NCBI GenBank assembly: GCA_963729935.1 | Contig: CAVSPW010000002.1 | Span: 992,001 to 1,056,000 of the forward strand | Direction: 5' to 3' | DNA length: 64,000 nt | DNA from: CAIKMD01 sp963729935 | GTDB taxonomy: Bacteria; Pseudomonadota; Alphaproteobacteria; ATCC43930; CGMCC-115725 | Shown: one piece after another, positions 1-8,638 of the stretch | Layout: the number at the start of each line of letters is the position of its first letter | Position numbering within the stretch: the first letter of the stretch is position 1 | Notes under the pieces: generated by a model | Databases searched by the model: none | What the model was told of the DNA's origin: nothing | The model's input: only the letters and a program-made list of their open reading frames with translations | Position numbers and translations under genes: made by a program

Positions 1-2
1 TG

Positions 3-1847
3 CTCGCCCAGGGCGTCGGCGTGATCCGCGCGGTATTGCGGACATTGCCGCCTTCGCCTGGCGTCTATCGCATGCTCAACGCCAAGGGCGAGCCGCTTTA
101 CGTCGGCAAGGCCAGCAGCCTCAAGAATCGCGTCGCGAGCTACACCCATGTCGGCAATCTCCCGAACCGCCTGAAACGCATGGTGGCCGAGACGCGCTCG
201 ATGGAAGTGGTCATCACCCACACCGAGGTCGAAGCGCTGCTGCTCGAATGCAATCTCATCAAGCGCTTCATGCCGCGTTACAACGTGTTGCTGCGGGACG
301 ACAAATCCTTTCCGTACATTCACTTGACGGGCGGCAGCGATTTTCCGCAGCTGACCAAACATCGCGGCGCGACGAGCGAAAGCGGCGATTATTTCGGCCC
401 CTTCGCTTCGGCGGGCGCGGTCAACCGCACGCTGATCGCCTTGCAACGCGCCTTCCTGCTGCGCTCGTGTTCGGACAGCATCTTTTCCAGCCGCACGCGG
501 CCGTGCCTGCTCTATCAAATCAAGCGCTGTAGCGCGCCCTGTGTCGGGCGAATCGACAAGGAGGCTTACGCGCGGCTCGTCGCGGAGGCGCGCGCCTTCC
601 TCCGCGGCCGCACCAAGGACGTGCAGGAACGCCTGGCCACCCGCATGACCGAAATGTCCGACGCGCTCGATTTCGAAGGCGCGGCGGTGCTGCGCGACCG
701 AATCCGCGCGCTGACCCAGGTGCAAGGGCGGCAGGACATCAACATCCAGGGCCTGGGCGACGCCGACGTGGTCGCGGCGCATCTCGCCGGCGGGCACAGC
801 TCGGTCCAGGTCTTTTTCTTCCGCGGCGGGCAGAATTGGGGCAATCGCGCCTATTTCCCGAGCCACGCGCAGGAAATGACCGCCCCCGAAGTGCTCGCGG
901 CATTTCTCGGCCAGTTCTACGCCGGCCGGATCGCCCCGCCTTTGGTGCTGGTCAATGAAAGACCGGCCGATGCGGCGCTGATCGCGGAAGCGCTCTCGAC
1001 CCGCGCCGGTCGCCGGGTTGAGCTCCTGGCGCCGCGGCGCGGCGACAAACGCAAGCTGATCGAGCACGCGCTCGTCAATGCCCGCGAAGCCCTGGCGCGG
1101 CGTCTCGCCGAAGGCGCAGCGCAGGCGAAATTGTTGCAGGGCGTCGCCGACCTCTTCGGCCTCGAAGCGCCGCCGCAACGGATCGAGGTCTACGACAACA
1201 GCCACATCCAAGGCAGCCACGCGGTCGGCGGGATGATCGTCGCGGGACCGCTCGGCTTCATGAAGCAGGCCTATCGCAAATTCACCATCAAGGCCGAAGA
1301 CACGAAGCCGGGCGATGATTTCGCGATGATGCGCGAGGTCCTGGGACGGCGCTTTGCGCGCGCGCTGAAGGAGGATCCCGAGCGCCGCTCGGGCAATTGG
1401 CCTGACCTCGTCCTGCTCGACGGCGGACAGGGCCAGCTTTCCGCAACCCTCGGAGTCCTGGCCGATCTCGGCATCGACGACCTTGCCGTGGTCGCTGTCG
1501 CCAAGGGGCCTGACCGCAATGCCGGACGCGAACGCTTCTTCCGTGACGGCATGCCGCCGCTAAGCCTCGATCCCCAGGATCCGGTGCTCTACTACCTGCA
1601 GCGATTGCGCGACGAGGCTCATCGTTTCGCCATCGGCGCGCATCGCCAGAAACGCGCCAAGGCGATCACCGGTTCGCCGCTCGACGAAATCCCCGGCATA
1701 GGCGCGCGCCGCAAGCGCGCGCTCCTGCATCATTTCGGCTCGGCGCGGCAGGTCGCGACCGCCGGACTGACCGATCTGGAACGCGTCGAAGGCATCAGCA
1801 AAACCGTCGCAAAAAAGGTTTATGACCATTTCCATGCCGAGGGTTAG
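3..1847 (+). CDS. uvrC: Excinuclease ABC subunit C (5'-partial)
   Basis: UvrC makes the two incisions flanking a lesion in nucleotide excision repair, acting with UvrA and UvrB in the cytoplasm. Visible in order are the GIY-YIG nuclease (PGVYRM, then PLYVGKASSLKNRV), a UVR helix pair (ALDFEGAAVLRDRI), the RNase H-like second nuclease (EVYDNSHIQG, LVLLDGGQGQ) and a C-terminal helix-hairpin-helix pair (IPGIGARRKRALL, VEGISKTVAKKV). A GTG at 21 could start a 608-residue protein, close to the usual length. The frame is open to the window edge with residues LAQGVG before it, as in longer alphaproteobacterial homologues, so the true start is probably outside. pgsA follows after 14 nt. Confidence 0.96.
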   Translation, partial: LAQGVGVIRAVLRTLPPSPGVYRMLNAKGEPLYVGKASSLKNRVASYTHVGNLPNRLKRMVAETRSMEVVITHTEVEALLLECNLIKRFMPRYNVLLRDDKSFPYIHLTGGSDFPQLTKHRGATSESGDYFGPFASAGAVNRTLIALQRAFLLRSCSDSIFSSRTRPCLLYQIKRCSAPCVGRIDKEAYARLVAEARAFLRGRTKDVQERLATRMTEMSDALDFEGAAVLRDRIRALTQVQGRQDINIQGLGDADVVAAHLAGGHSSVQVFFFRGGQNWGNRAYFPSHAQEMTAPEVLAAFLGQFYAGRIAPPLVLVNERPADAALIAEALSTRAGRRVELLAPRRGDKRKLIEHALVNAREALARRLAEGAAQAKLLQGVADLFGLEAPPQRIEVYDNSHIQGSHAVGGMIVAGPLGFMKQAYRKFTIKAEDTKPGDDFAMMREVLGRRFARALKEDPERRSGNWPDLVLLDGGQGQLSATLGVLADLGIDDLAVVAVAKGPDRNAGRERFFRDGMPPLSLDPQDPVLYYLQRLRDEAHRFAIGAHRQKRAKAITGSPLDEIPGIGARRKRALLHHFGSARQVATAGLTDLERVEGISKTVAKKVYDHFHAEG

Positions 1848-1861
1848 ACTGGCTTCCGACG

Positions 1862-2470
1862 ATGCTGACGACGCTACCCAATCTGTTAACCCTGTCGCGG
1901 ATCCTGGCGATGCCGCTGGTGGTGGCGACGTTTTACCTGCCGGCCCCCCTGGGACCGTGGTCGGGCTGCGCGCTCTTCGCGCTTGCCGGCCTCACCGATT
2001 GGCTCGACGGCCGGCTTGCCCGCGCCTGGCAGCAGCAATCGGAATGGGGGAAATTGCTCGACCCGATCGCCGACAAGCTGCTGGTCGCCGGAACCTTGCT
2101 GATGCTGACGGCCACGCAACGCATTTCCGCGCCAGCCGTTCTACCGGCTTTGGTCATTTTATCGCGCGAAATCCTGGTCTCGGGCTTGCGCGAATATCTG
2201 GCTGGAATGCGCGTGAAGGTGCCGGTCACCAATCTTGCGAAATGGAAGACCACGATTCAGATGGTCGCAATCGGGGTGCTGCTGGTCGGCGATTCGGGAC
2301 CCGGTTTCCTGCACGTCAAATTCTTCGGCGAGGCGCTGCTTTGGATCGCCGCCATCTTCACCATCGTCACCGGCTACAAATATTTCTATGCCGGGATCGC
2401 GCATGTTGGCAGCGAGGATATGCGGCGTCAGACGCCGGCGATCAAAGCAAAGCCGAGCCAGGCGACGTGA
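1862..2470 (+). CDS. pgsA: CDP-diacylglycerol--glycerol-3-phosphate phosphatidyltransferase
   Basis: Inner-membrane enzyme that makes phosphatidylglycerol phosphate from CDP-diacylglycerol and glycerol 3-phosphate, the committed step to phosphatidylglycerol and cardiolipin. The CDP-alcohol phosphatidyltransferase motif D-G-x2-A-R-x8-G-x3-D-x3-D is complete (DGRLAR, then GKLLDPIADK), followed by LSREILVSGLREYLAG, which is typical of PgsA rather than PssA. At 202 residues with about five hydrophobic segments it has normal length. It sits 14 nt after uvrC and 5 nt before mobB, so one transcript with the downstream molybdenum cofactor genes is likely. No clear ribosome binding site precedes the ATG. 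Confidence 0.95.
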   Translation: MLTTLPNLLTLSRILAMPLVVATFYLPAPLGPWSGCALFALAGLTDWLDGRLARAWQQQSEWGKLLDPIADKLLVAGTLLMLTATQRISAPAVLPALVILSREILVSGLREYLAGMRVKVPVTNLAKWKTTIQMVAIGVLLVGDSGPGFLHVKFFGEALLWIAAIFTIVTGYKYFYAGIAHVGSEDMRRQTPAIKAKPSQAT

Positions 2471-2475
2471 GGACC

Positions 2476-3000
2476 ATGCGGGTCTTCGGACTTGCGGGTT
2501 GGAGCGGCGCCGGCAAAACCACCTTGATATCGCGCCTGCTGCCCGCGCTTGCCCTCCGGGGCGTGAGCGTATCGACGCTCAAACACGCCCATCACGATTT
2601 CGACGTCGATCAGGACGGCAAGGATTCCTGGCGCCACCGCCAGGCGGGTGCGCGCGAAGTCATGGTCGCCAGCGACCGGCGCTGGGCGCTGATGCACGAG
2701 TTGCGCGGCGCGCCCGAGCCCGCCATGGACGAAATCCTCCGTCACATGAGCCCCGTCGACCTTGTTCTCGTCGAAGGCTACAAGCGCGGCAATCATCCGA
2801 AACTCGAGATCTATCGCGCATCGCTCGGCAAGAGCCTGCTTGCCCCGGGAAACGATAGCATCGTCGCGATCGCCTCGGATACGCCGGTTCCCGGCCTGCA
2901 ATTGCCGTTTCTTGAACTCGGCGACATCGACGCGATCGCCGCCTTCGTCATCGCGTATTGCCACATCGAGGTCGTCGCGGATGGCGCAGCTCAGCGATGA
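2476..3000 (+). CDS. mobB: Molybdopterin-guanine dinucleotide biosynthesis adaptor MobB
   Basis: GTP-binding P-loop protein that assists MobA in attaching GMP to molybdopterin. Residues 1-20 hold a Walker A motif (GWSGAGKTTL), followed by the MobB signature TLKHAHHDFDVD and then DLVLVEGYKRGNHPKLEIYR. The 174-residue length fits a stand-alone MobB. The start is the ATG at 2476, right after the pgsA stop, with GTGAGGA as ribosome binding site. Its 3' end overlaps moeA by 20 nt, so the two are probably translationally coupled. No mobA is in the window. Confidence 0.93.
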   Translation: MRVFGLAGWSGAGKTTLISRLLPALALRGVSVSTLKHAHHDFDVDQDGKDSWRHRQAGAREVMVASDRRWALMHELRGAPEPAMDEILRHMSPVDLVLVEGYKRGNHPKLEIYRASLGKSLLAPGNDSIVAIASDTPVPGLQLPFLELGDIDAIAAFVIAYCHIEVVADGAAQR

Positions 3001-4237
3001 CTGCTTCGCCTTCGGCGGCGAGCTCATGTCGGCCGCGTCGGCGCTGGCGCTTCTCAAGGCCAAGCTCGTAGCGCTCCCGGGGATCGAGCGCTTGGCGCTG
3101 GCCGAAGCGTCGGGGCGCATCCTGGCCGAAAAGCTGGTCGCAACGCGCGACGTCCCGCCCGCCGACAATGTCGCGGTCGACGGTTACGCGGTGTGTTTCG
3201 AGGATCTGAGCATGACCGAGCCGACCGTCCTGCCGATCGGCGGGCGCGCGGCGGCCGGCCATCCGCTGCGCTCGATGGCGCCACGCGGCGCGGCGATCCG
3301 CGTCTTCACCGGCGCGCTGCTGCCGGAGGGCACGGATACCGTCCTGATGCAAGAGGATTGCAAGGTCGCGAATGGCGCGGTGACGATCCCTTCCGGAATC
3401 AAGCGCGGCGCCAACCGCCGCGGCGCGGGGGAGGACGTCAAGGCGGGCACCGCCGTGCTTCCGGTGGGCCGACGCTTGAGGCCGCAGGAGGTCGGGCTTG
3501 CCGCTTCGCTGGGCCTTACCTCGCTCACCGTCTATCGCAAGCTGCGCGTCGCGCTGTTCTCGACCGGCGACGAGTTGCGCGAGCCGGGCGATAGCTTGCC
3601 GCTGGGCGCGATCTTCGACGCCAATCGCTACACGCTGCAGGCGCTGCTCGCGGGGCTCGGCTGTGCCGTATCCGATCTCGGTATCTTACCCGACAAGGCC
3701 GAGAGCGTCCGTGCCGCGCTCGCCGACGCTGCGGCGAGCCATGATCTCGTTCTCACCTCGGGCGGAATCTCGACCGGCGAGGAAGATCATGTCAGGGCCG
3801 CGGTGGAGGCGGCCGGCAAGCTCCATTTCTGGCGGCTTGCGATCAAACCCGGGAGACCAGTGGCGATGGGCCAGGTCGGCCGCGTGCCTTTCATGGGCCT
3901 GCCCGGAAATCCGGTCGCGGTGATGGTCACGTTCCTGCTGCTCGCGCGGCCGCTGATCTTGCTGCTTGCGGGGGCGGACGAAGCGAGCCCGCGGCTCTAT
4001 CGCGTGCGGTCGGGTTTCGAATACAAGAAGAAGCCGAGCCGCACCGAATATGTGCGCGCGCGTCTCCTACGCGCCGAGGACGGCATTTGGGTCGCCGAGA
4101 AATTCGCGCGCGACGGCGCCGGCATCCTCACCTCGATGGTCGAGTCCGATGGGCTGATCGAGATCGGCGAAGGCGTGACGCGGCTCGAGATCGGCGCGCC
4201 GGTCGATTTCCTGCCCTTCGCGGAAGTGATCCCGTAA
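2981..4237 (+). CDS. moeA: Molybdopterin molybdotransferase MoeA
   Basis: Inserts molybdate into adenylated molybdopterin to give Mo-molybdopterin. Family segments are visible: PADNVAVDGYAV, FTGALLPEGTDTVLMQED, the MoCF-binding core LTSGGISTGEEDHV, and KPGRPVAMGQV with FMGLPGNPVAVMV. The product is about 418 residues, normal for MoeA. The ATG at 2981 lies inside the end of mobB; a longer upstream extension in this frame is only the shadow of mobB. moaD follows 38 nt later. Confidence 0.95.
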   Translation: MAQLSDDCFAFGGELMSAASALALLKAKLVALPGIERLALAEASGRILAEKLVATRDVPPADNVAVDGYAVCFEDLSMTEPTVLPIGGRAAAGHPLRSMAPRGAAIRVFTGALLPEGTDTVLMQEDCKVANGAVTIPSGIKRGANRRGAGEDVKAGTAVLPVGRRLRPQEVGLAASLGLTSLTVYRKLRVALFSTGDELREPGDSLPLGAIFDANRYTLQALLAGLGCAVSDLGILPDKAESVRAALADAAASHDLVLTSGGISTGEEDHVRAAVEAAGKLHFWRLAIKPGRPVAMGQVGRVPFMGLPGNPVAVMVTFLLLARPLILLLAGADEASPRLYRVRSGFEYKKKPSRTEYVRARLLRAEDGIWVAEKFARDGAGILTSMVESDGLIEIGEGVTRLEIGAPVDFLPFAEVIP

Positions 4238-4275
4238 ACTTGCATCCGCCTGCGCATGAGCCTAGCTCTAGCCCC

Positions 4276-4527
4276 ATGAAGCTTCTCTATTTCGCCTGGA
4301 TCAGGCAAAAGATCGGCAGGGCCGAGGAGACGCTCGAGCCGCCGTCCGAGATCACGACGGTGGCCGCGCTGATCGACTGGCTGAAAACGCGCGGTCCCGG
4401 CTATGCCGAGGCGCTGAAGAACCCGAAGCTCGTGCGCGTGGCGGTCAATCGCGAATATGTCGCAGCCGACCACCGGCTGAAGCCCGGCGACGAGATCGGC
4501 TTTTTCCCTCCGGTTACCGGGGGTTGA
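4276..4527 (+). CDS. moaD: Molybdopterin synthase sulfur carrier subunit MoaD
   Basis: Small ubiquitin-fold protein (83 residues) that carries sulfur as a C-terminal thiocarboxylate and donates it to precursor Z together with MoaE. The decisive feature is the C-terminal PVTGG ending, needed for adenylation and thiocarboxylation, preceded by LKPGDEIGFFPP. The ATG at 4276 gives the standard length. It is followed 4 nt later by moaE, its partner in the synthase heterotetramer. Confidence 0.94.
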   Translation: MKLLYFAWIRQKIGRAEETLEPPSEITTVAALIDWLKTRGPGYAEALKNPKLVRVAVNREYVAADHRLKPGDEIGFFPPVTGG

Positions 4528-4531
4528 GCCG

Positions 4532-4984
4532 ATGATCCGCGTTCAGCGCGAGGATTTCGACATTGGCGAAGAAATTGCGGCGCTGACCCGCGGCAAGGCG
4601 ACGATCGGCGGCGTCACCTCTTTCGTCGGGCTCGTCCGTGACATGGCCGGCGGCGAGAAGATCTCGGGGATGACGCTCGAGCATTACCCCGGCATGACCG
4701 AGAAACAGCTCGCCGAGATCGAAGCCGAAGCCCATCGCCGCTGGCCGCTCGACGCCGTGCTGATCGTTCACCGCTATGGCCCGTTGAAGCCGGGCGACCG
4801 GATCGTGCTGGTCGCGACCGCGTCGGCGCATCGCGACGCCGCCTTCGATGCTTGCCGTTTCCTGATCGACTGGCTCAAAACCAAGGCGCCGTTCTGGAAG
4901 CTCGAGGAAACCGGAACGGGCGCGCGCTGGGTCGAAGCCAAGGCGAGCGACGACGCGGCGGCCGAGCGCTGGGGCGAAGAGTAA
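4532..4984 (+). CDS. moaE: Molybdopterin synthase catalytic subunit MoaE
   Basis: Catalytic large subunit that converts precursor Z to molybdopterin using sulfur from MoaD. The family pattern is clear: GGVTSFVGLVRD near residue 30, MTLEHYPGM, then LIVHRYGPLKPGD, VLVATASAHRDAAFDACRF and the conserved lysine region WLKTKAPFWKLE. At 150 residues it has full length. GGGGGTTGAG just upstream of the ATG, overlapping the end of moaD, can serve as ribosome binding site. It ends the molybdenum cofactor run and converges on ilvE. Confidence 0.95.
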   Translation: MIRVQREDFDIGEEIAALTRGKATIGGVTSFVGLVRDMAGGEKISGMTLEHYPGMTEKQLAEIEAEAHRRWPLDAVLIVHRYGPLKPGDRIVLVATASAHRDAAFDACRFLIDWLKTKAPFWKLEETGTGARWVEAKASDDAAAERWGEE

Positions 4985-5008
4985 CGCGCCGGACGGGTTC
5001 GCGGCCGG

Positions 5009-5911
5009 CTAAGCGGCGCTCGCCTTTTCGGGCGCGAGCACCAGCTTGTCGTAATCGCCCATCAACTGCCGGGTGATCGGCCCCACCGGGAATTTATGCT
5101 CGGCGATCTGTGTGACGGGCGTGACTTCCGCGGCAGTGCCGGTGACGAAGACTTCCTGCGCGCGGCTGAGTTCGCCCGGCATCATCGCGCGCTCGACCAC
5201 TTTGAGCTGGCGGGCCTTGGCCAACGCAATCACGGCGCGGCGCGTGATGCCGTCGAGAAAGCAATCGGGCTTCGGCGTATGCAGCTCGCCATCGATCCCG
5301 AAGAAAATATTGGCACCGGTCGCCTCGGCGATCTGGCCACGCCAGTCCAGCATCAACGCGTCGTCGAAGCCCTCGGCCTCGGCCGCGTGCTTCGACAGGG
5401 TACAGATCATATAGAGGCCCGCGGCCTTGGCCGCGGTCGGAGCCGTATTGGGGGCAGGCCGCGCCCATTTCGACCACGCCAAGCGGATGCCCTTCAGCCG
5501 CGCCTCGGGTGAGAAATAGGCCTTCCAGTCGTCCCACACGGCGATCGCCATGTGGATTTTGGTGAGCTGCGCCGAGACGCCCATCTGTTCCGGCCCGCGC
5601 CACGCGATCGGGCGGACATAGCCGTCGAGAATGCCCGAGGCGCGCACGGTCGCGACGGAAGCCTCTTCGATCTGCTCCAGGCTCCACGGAAGGCCGAAGC
5701 CGAGAATACGGGCGGAATCGATGAGGCGCTGGCTGTGCTCGCGCAGCTTGAAGATGCGGCCGCTATAAATGCGCTCGCCTTCGAAGACGGAACTCGCGTA
5801 ATGGAGGGCGTGTGTCAGAACATGCACATGCGCGTCGCGCCACGGCACGAGCTTGCCATCGAACCAAATGGTCCCGTCGCGATCGTCGAAAGGTCTGGTG
5901 GCAGTGGCCAT
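5009..5911 (-). CDS. ilvE: Branched-chain amino acid aminotransferase
   Basis: PLP-dependent fold-type IV aminotransferase that interconverts branched 2-oxoacids and Leu, Ile or Val. Motifs include HALHYASSVFEGER near residue 35, the PLP lysine (about K162) in APTAAKAAGLYM, and EATGANIFF, followed by LDGITRRAVI. The ATG at 5911 is chosen because GGAGGAA lies just upstream and because MATATRPFDD matches family N-termini; a longer frame begins at 5992 without a binding site. The product is 300 residues. It is divergent from a MarR-family gene, with a shared regulatory interval described separately. Confidence 0.93.
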   Translation of the reverse strand: MATATRPFDDRDGTIWFDGKLVPWRDAHVHVLTHALHYASSVFEGERIYSGRIFKLREHSQRLIDSARILGFGLPWSLEQIEEASVATVRASGILDGYVRPIAWRGPEQMGVSAQLTKIHMAIAVWDDWKAYFSPEARLKGIRLAWSKWARPAPNTAPTAAKAAGLYMICTLSKHAAEAEGFDDALMLDWRGQIAEATGANIFFGIDGELHTPKPDCFLDGITRRAVIALAKARQLKVVERAMMPGELSRAQEVFVTGTAAEVTPVTQIAEHKFPVGPITRQLMGDYDKLVLAPEKASAA

Positions 5912-5983
5912 CGTCGGCGTTCCTCCAACCTGGATTGGCATATATGGCGCGTTGCGGACTTGTCGCGACGCGTCTTGCCTAAG

Positions 5984-6012
5984 ATGTAACAACCCTGCTA
6001 AAAATAAGTCAA
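5984..6012 (-). promoter_or_regulatory. Sigma-70-like promoter for ilvE
   Basis: On the minus strand a -35 box TTGACT (6012-6007), a 17-nt spacer and a -10 box TTACAT (5989-5984) are seen. Transcription would begin near 5977, leaving a 66-nt leader before the ilvE ATG at 5911. The -35 box overlaps the left end of the palindrome at the start of the MarR-family gene. Confidence 0.5.
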
Positions 6013-6024
6013 CATGTCTGACAT
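6008..6024. promoter_or_regulatory. Palindrome at the MarR-family gene start, candidate operator
   Basis: A perfect 11-nt palindrome, ATGTC-T-GACAT (6014-6024), includes the start codon of the MarR-family gene. A second, overlapping pair GTCA (6008-6011) / TGAC (6019-6022) extends it leftwards. MarR proteins typically bind imperfect palindromes of about 16-20 bp in their own divergent intergenic regions. Binding here would cover both this gene's start and the -35 box of ilvE. This is inference from sequence only. Confidence 0.4.
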
Positions 6025-6502
6025 AAAAACCGAGGAAGCGCCGGCCTATCTCAGCGAGGACGAGGTCCGTCAGGGCATCGAGCTCCTATTTTATGCCTAT
6101 CGCGATTTCACGGCCGAGCCCGACGCGATGCTCGCACGCTACGGTTTCGGCCGAGCGCATCACCGCGTGATCTATTTCGTCGGCCGCCACCCGCAGATGA
6201 GCGTCAGCGAATTGCTGGATATTCTTCAAATCACCAAGCAAAGCCTCTCGCGCGTCCTTGGACAGCTGGTCCGCCAGGGCCTCATCGTGCAGCGCACGGG
6301 CAAGAGCGACCGGCGGCAAAGGCTGCTCGAATTGACCGCGCAGGGCATCGAACTCGAGCGCCAATTGTCCGAGAATCAGCGCCTGCGGATTTCGCGCGCC
6401 TATGAAGTGGCCGGACCGCAAGCGGTCGAAGGATTCCGCAAGGTCATGCTTGAAATCATGTCCGACGACGTCGACCGCGCCCGCTTCCGACGCCGCCGCT
6501 GA
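6014..6502 (+). CDS. MarR-family transcriptional regulator (PetP-like)
   Basis: Winged-helix DNA-binding protein of 162 residues. The MarR core is plain: HHRVIYFVGRHPQMSVSELLDILQITKQSLSRVLGQLVRQGLI, then the wing with GKSDRRQRLLELT. The neighbouring order, MarR then OmpR-type response regulator, is that of PetP-PetR in Rhodobacter, known upstream of the cytochrome bc1 genes, so a PetP-like role is possible; here petABC lies 17 kb away. No Shine-Dalgarno sequence precedes the ATG. Confidence 0.85.
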   Translation: MSDIKTEEAPAYLSEDEVRQGIELLFYAYRDFTAEPDAMLARYGFGRAHHRVIYFVGRHPQMSVSELLDILQITKQSLSRVLGQLVRQGLIVQRTGKSDRRQRLLELTAQGIELERQLSENQRLRISRAYEVAGPQAVEGFRKVMLEIMSDDVDRARFRRRR

Positions 6503-6521
6503 GCGGCGGGCGGATCGGGTG

Positions 6522-6527
6522 TATACT
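6522..6527 (+). promoter_or_regulatory. -10-like box directly before the response regulator gene
   Basis: TATACT ends 6 nt before the ATG at 6534. If it is a -10 element, transcription would start at or next to the start codon, giving a leaderless message. No convincing -35 box is seen at the right distance, so the call is weak on its own and rests partly on similar arrangements at three other genes in the window. Confidence 0.3.
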
Positions 6528-6533
6528 GGCGCC

Positions 6534-7236
6534 ATGAACGGCACCTTCGACGGCGATAAGGAGGAAGCCCATCTCCTGGTCGTCGATGACGATGCAAGGC
6601 TGCGTGACCTGTTGCGGCGCTACCTCGTCGAATCGGGCTTCCGAGTCACCACGGCGGCCGACGCGGTCGACGCGCGGGCAAGGATGCAAAGCCTTGCTTT
6701 CGATCTCCTCATCATCGACGTGATGATGCCGGGCGAAAACGGGCTTGCGCTGACCGAGAAGTCTTCGGCAAACGAGTCCGGTGCCGATCCTGCTGCTGAC
6801 TGCCATGGCCGAGCCTGAGAACCGAATCGACGGACTCGAACGCGGCGCCGACGACTATCTGACGAAACCCTTCGAGCCGCGCGAACTCGTCTTGCGCATC
6901 CGCAATATCCTGCAACGCGCCACGCACGCGCCCGAGCGCGTCGAGGAGCTGCGTCTCGGCGCTTGCCGGCTCGATCTGAAGCGCGGCGCGCTTTACCGCG
7001 CGGGCGCACCGGTCCACCTGACCTCGGCCGAGGCCGCGCTGCTCATGACCTTGGCGCGCAAGCCGGGCGAGCCGGTCTCGCGCGAGGCCCTGTCGCAAGA
7101 AGCGCAATGCAGCGGCAATCTGCGCACCGTCGATGTGCAGATGACCCGGCTGCGACGCAAGATCGAGCACGATCCGAAATTCCCGCGCTATCTGCAGACC
7201 GTGCGAGGAACCGGGTATGTCCTCAAGCCCGATTGA
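6534..7236 (+). pseudogene. OmpR-family response regulator with a 1-nt frameshift (PetR-like)
   Basis: The first reading frame (from the ATG at 6534) encodes a receiver domain: acidic pocket VVDDD, phosphoacceptor Asp about residue 62 in IIDVMMPGENG. After the AAG codon at 6759-6761 one extra base (T6762) shifts the frame. The correct continuation, LRQTSPVPILLLTAMAEPEN, lies in the next frame and runs through the receiver lysine (DYLTKPFEPRE) and the winged-helix domain (TVDVQMTRLRRKIE, RGTGYVLKPD) to 7236. Without the extra base the protein would be 233 residues, normal for the family. As read, the first frame stops at 6818 and gives only a truncated receiver. Either a sequencing error or a real mutation; the partner kinase is intact. 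Confidence 0.85.
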
Positions 7237-8629
7237 CGAGGCGCAAAAGCGTCTCGCTCTGTTGCCCGCGCCTCCGGCTCGTGACGCCGAAAGGCCCGGG
7301 ACCGGCGACACGCATCGCCGCTGGTTCAAGCGCGTCTTGCCGCGCTCGCTGTGGGGACGTTCGCTCCTGATCATCGTGCTGCCGATGGTGCTGACGCAGA
7401 TCCTCGCAACCTGGGTCTTCTACGACCGGGTTTGGGACACCATCTCCCGGCGGCTGTCCACAGCCGTCGCCGGCGACATCGCCTTCACCGTGGATGCGCT
7501 GCGCCACGCCGACAATCCCGCCGAAGGGCGGCAGATCCTGCAGCGCGCCGCCGACATGACGGCGTTGTTCTACACCTTCCGGCACGGCGAACGGCTTCCC
7601 TCGGGCATGCGCTTCACCAGCGGCTCCCAGATCGAGACACAACTGGCCGCAGCCATGGCCGAGCGCGTCGGCCGGCCGTTTCAGATCGACGGTGATTTCG
7701 ATCCGCGCGACCTGCTGGTTTCGATCGAGCTGCCGACCGGCGTCATGGACATCGCGGTCCCGCGTGAGCGCCTGTCCACGCCGACGACCTATATCTTCAT
7801 CATGTGGATGGTGGGATCGGCGCTCGTCCTTCTCGCGATCGCCTCGCTTTTCATGCGCAACCAGGTCAAATCGCTCCGCCGCGTCGCCGCCACGGCGGAA
7901 GCCTTCGGCAAGGGCCGCGACGTGCCGAATTTCAGGCCAGAAGGCGCGACCGAAGTGCGCCAGGTCGCGCGCGCCTTCATCAAGATGCGCGATCGTATCC
8001 AACGCCAGATCACGCAGCGTACCGAAATGCTGGCCGGCGTCTCACATGATCTGCGCACGCCCTTGACCCGCATGCGGCTCGCGCTCGCGCTCATGCCCGA
8101 CGATGCGAGCGTCGCCGAATTGAAGGACGACGTCACGGCCATGCAACGCATGGTCCAAGGCTATCTCGATTTCGCGCGCGGCGAGGGCGAGGAGCAGCAG
8201 CGCGATACCGACATCGTGCTTCTCGTCCACGAACTGATCTCGAGCGCGCAACGCGACGGACCGCCCATCCTGGCCGCTCTGCCGGAACGCTACGTTCTGC
8301 CTTTGCGCCCGGATGCGACGCGGCGCTGCATCGCCAATCTCATCGGCAATGCGCGACGCTATGGCCGCCACATCTGGGTGACCGGCATCGAATTGCGTGA
8401 GGCTTTCGACGTCTTGATCGACGATGACGGGCCGGGAATTCCGCCGCCTCAGCGCGAGACGGTGTTCCGTCCGTTTTTCCGGCTCGACGCGGCGCGCAAC
8501 CCGAGTACCGGCGAACTGGGGCTCGGGCTTACCATCGCCCGCGATCTGGCGCGCGGCCAGGGGGGCGACGTCACGCTCGAAGATTCGCCGCAAGGCGGTC
8601 TGCGCGTCCGTTTGCGCTTGCCGCGATAA
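7217..8629 (+). CDS. EnvZ-like sensor histidine kinase
   Basis: Membrane sensor kinase of 470 residues. The order is a long cytoplasmic N-terminus, TM1 (SLLIIVLPMVLTQILATWVF), a periplasmic domain of about 140 residues, TM2 (YIFIMWMVGSALVLLAIASL), HAMP linker, DHp domain with phospho-His about residue 277 (GVSHDLRTPLTRMR) and an ATPase domain (NLIGNARRYG, DDDGPGIP, GLGLTIARDLA). It starts at an ATG inside the end of the response regulator (20-nt overlap) after GAGGAA, so it is the cognate kinase of that frameshifted regulator. Its signal is not evident. Confidence 0.92.
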   Translation: MSSSPIDEAQKRLALLPAPPARDAERPGTGDTHRRWFKRVLPRSLWGRSLLIIVLPMVLTQILATWVFYDRVWDTISRRLSTAVAGDIAFTVDALRHADNPAEGRQILQRAADMTALFYTFRHGERLPSGMRFTSGSQIETQLAAAMAERVGRPFQIDGDFDPRDLLVSIELPTGVMDIAVPRERLSTPTTYIFIMWMVGSALVLLAIASLFMRNQVKSLRRVAATAEAFGKGRDVPNFRPEGATEVRQVARAFIKMRDRIQRQITQRTEMLAGVSHDLRTPLTRMRLALALMPDDASVAELKDDVTAMQRMVQGYLDFARGEGEEQQRDTDIVLLVHELISSAQRDGPPILAALPERYVLPLRPDATRRCIANLIGNARRYGRHIWVTGIELREAFDVLIDDDGPGIPPPQRETVFRPFFRLDAARNPSTGELGLGLTIARDLARGQGGDVTLEDSPQGGLRVRLRLPR

Positions 8630-8638
8630 GCCGGCCGT

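Noticed and set aside
6759..6818. Programmed frameshift signal in the response regulator
   Set aside because: No slippery heptamer, no stop codon next to the shift and no downstream hairpin is evident; the first frame runs on for 19 codons.
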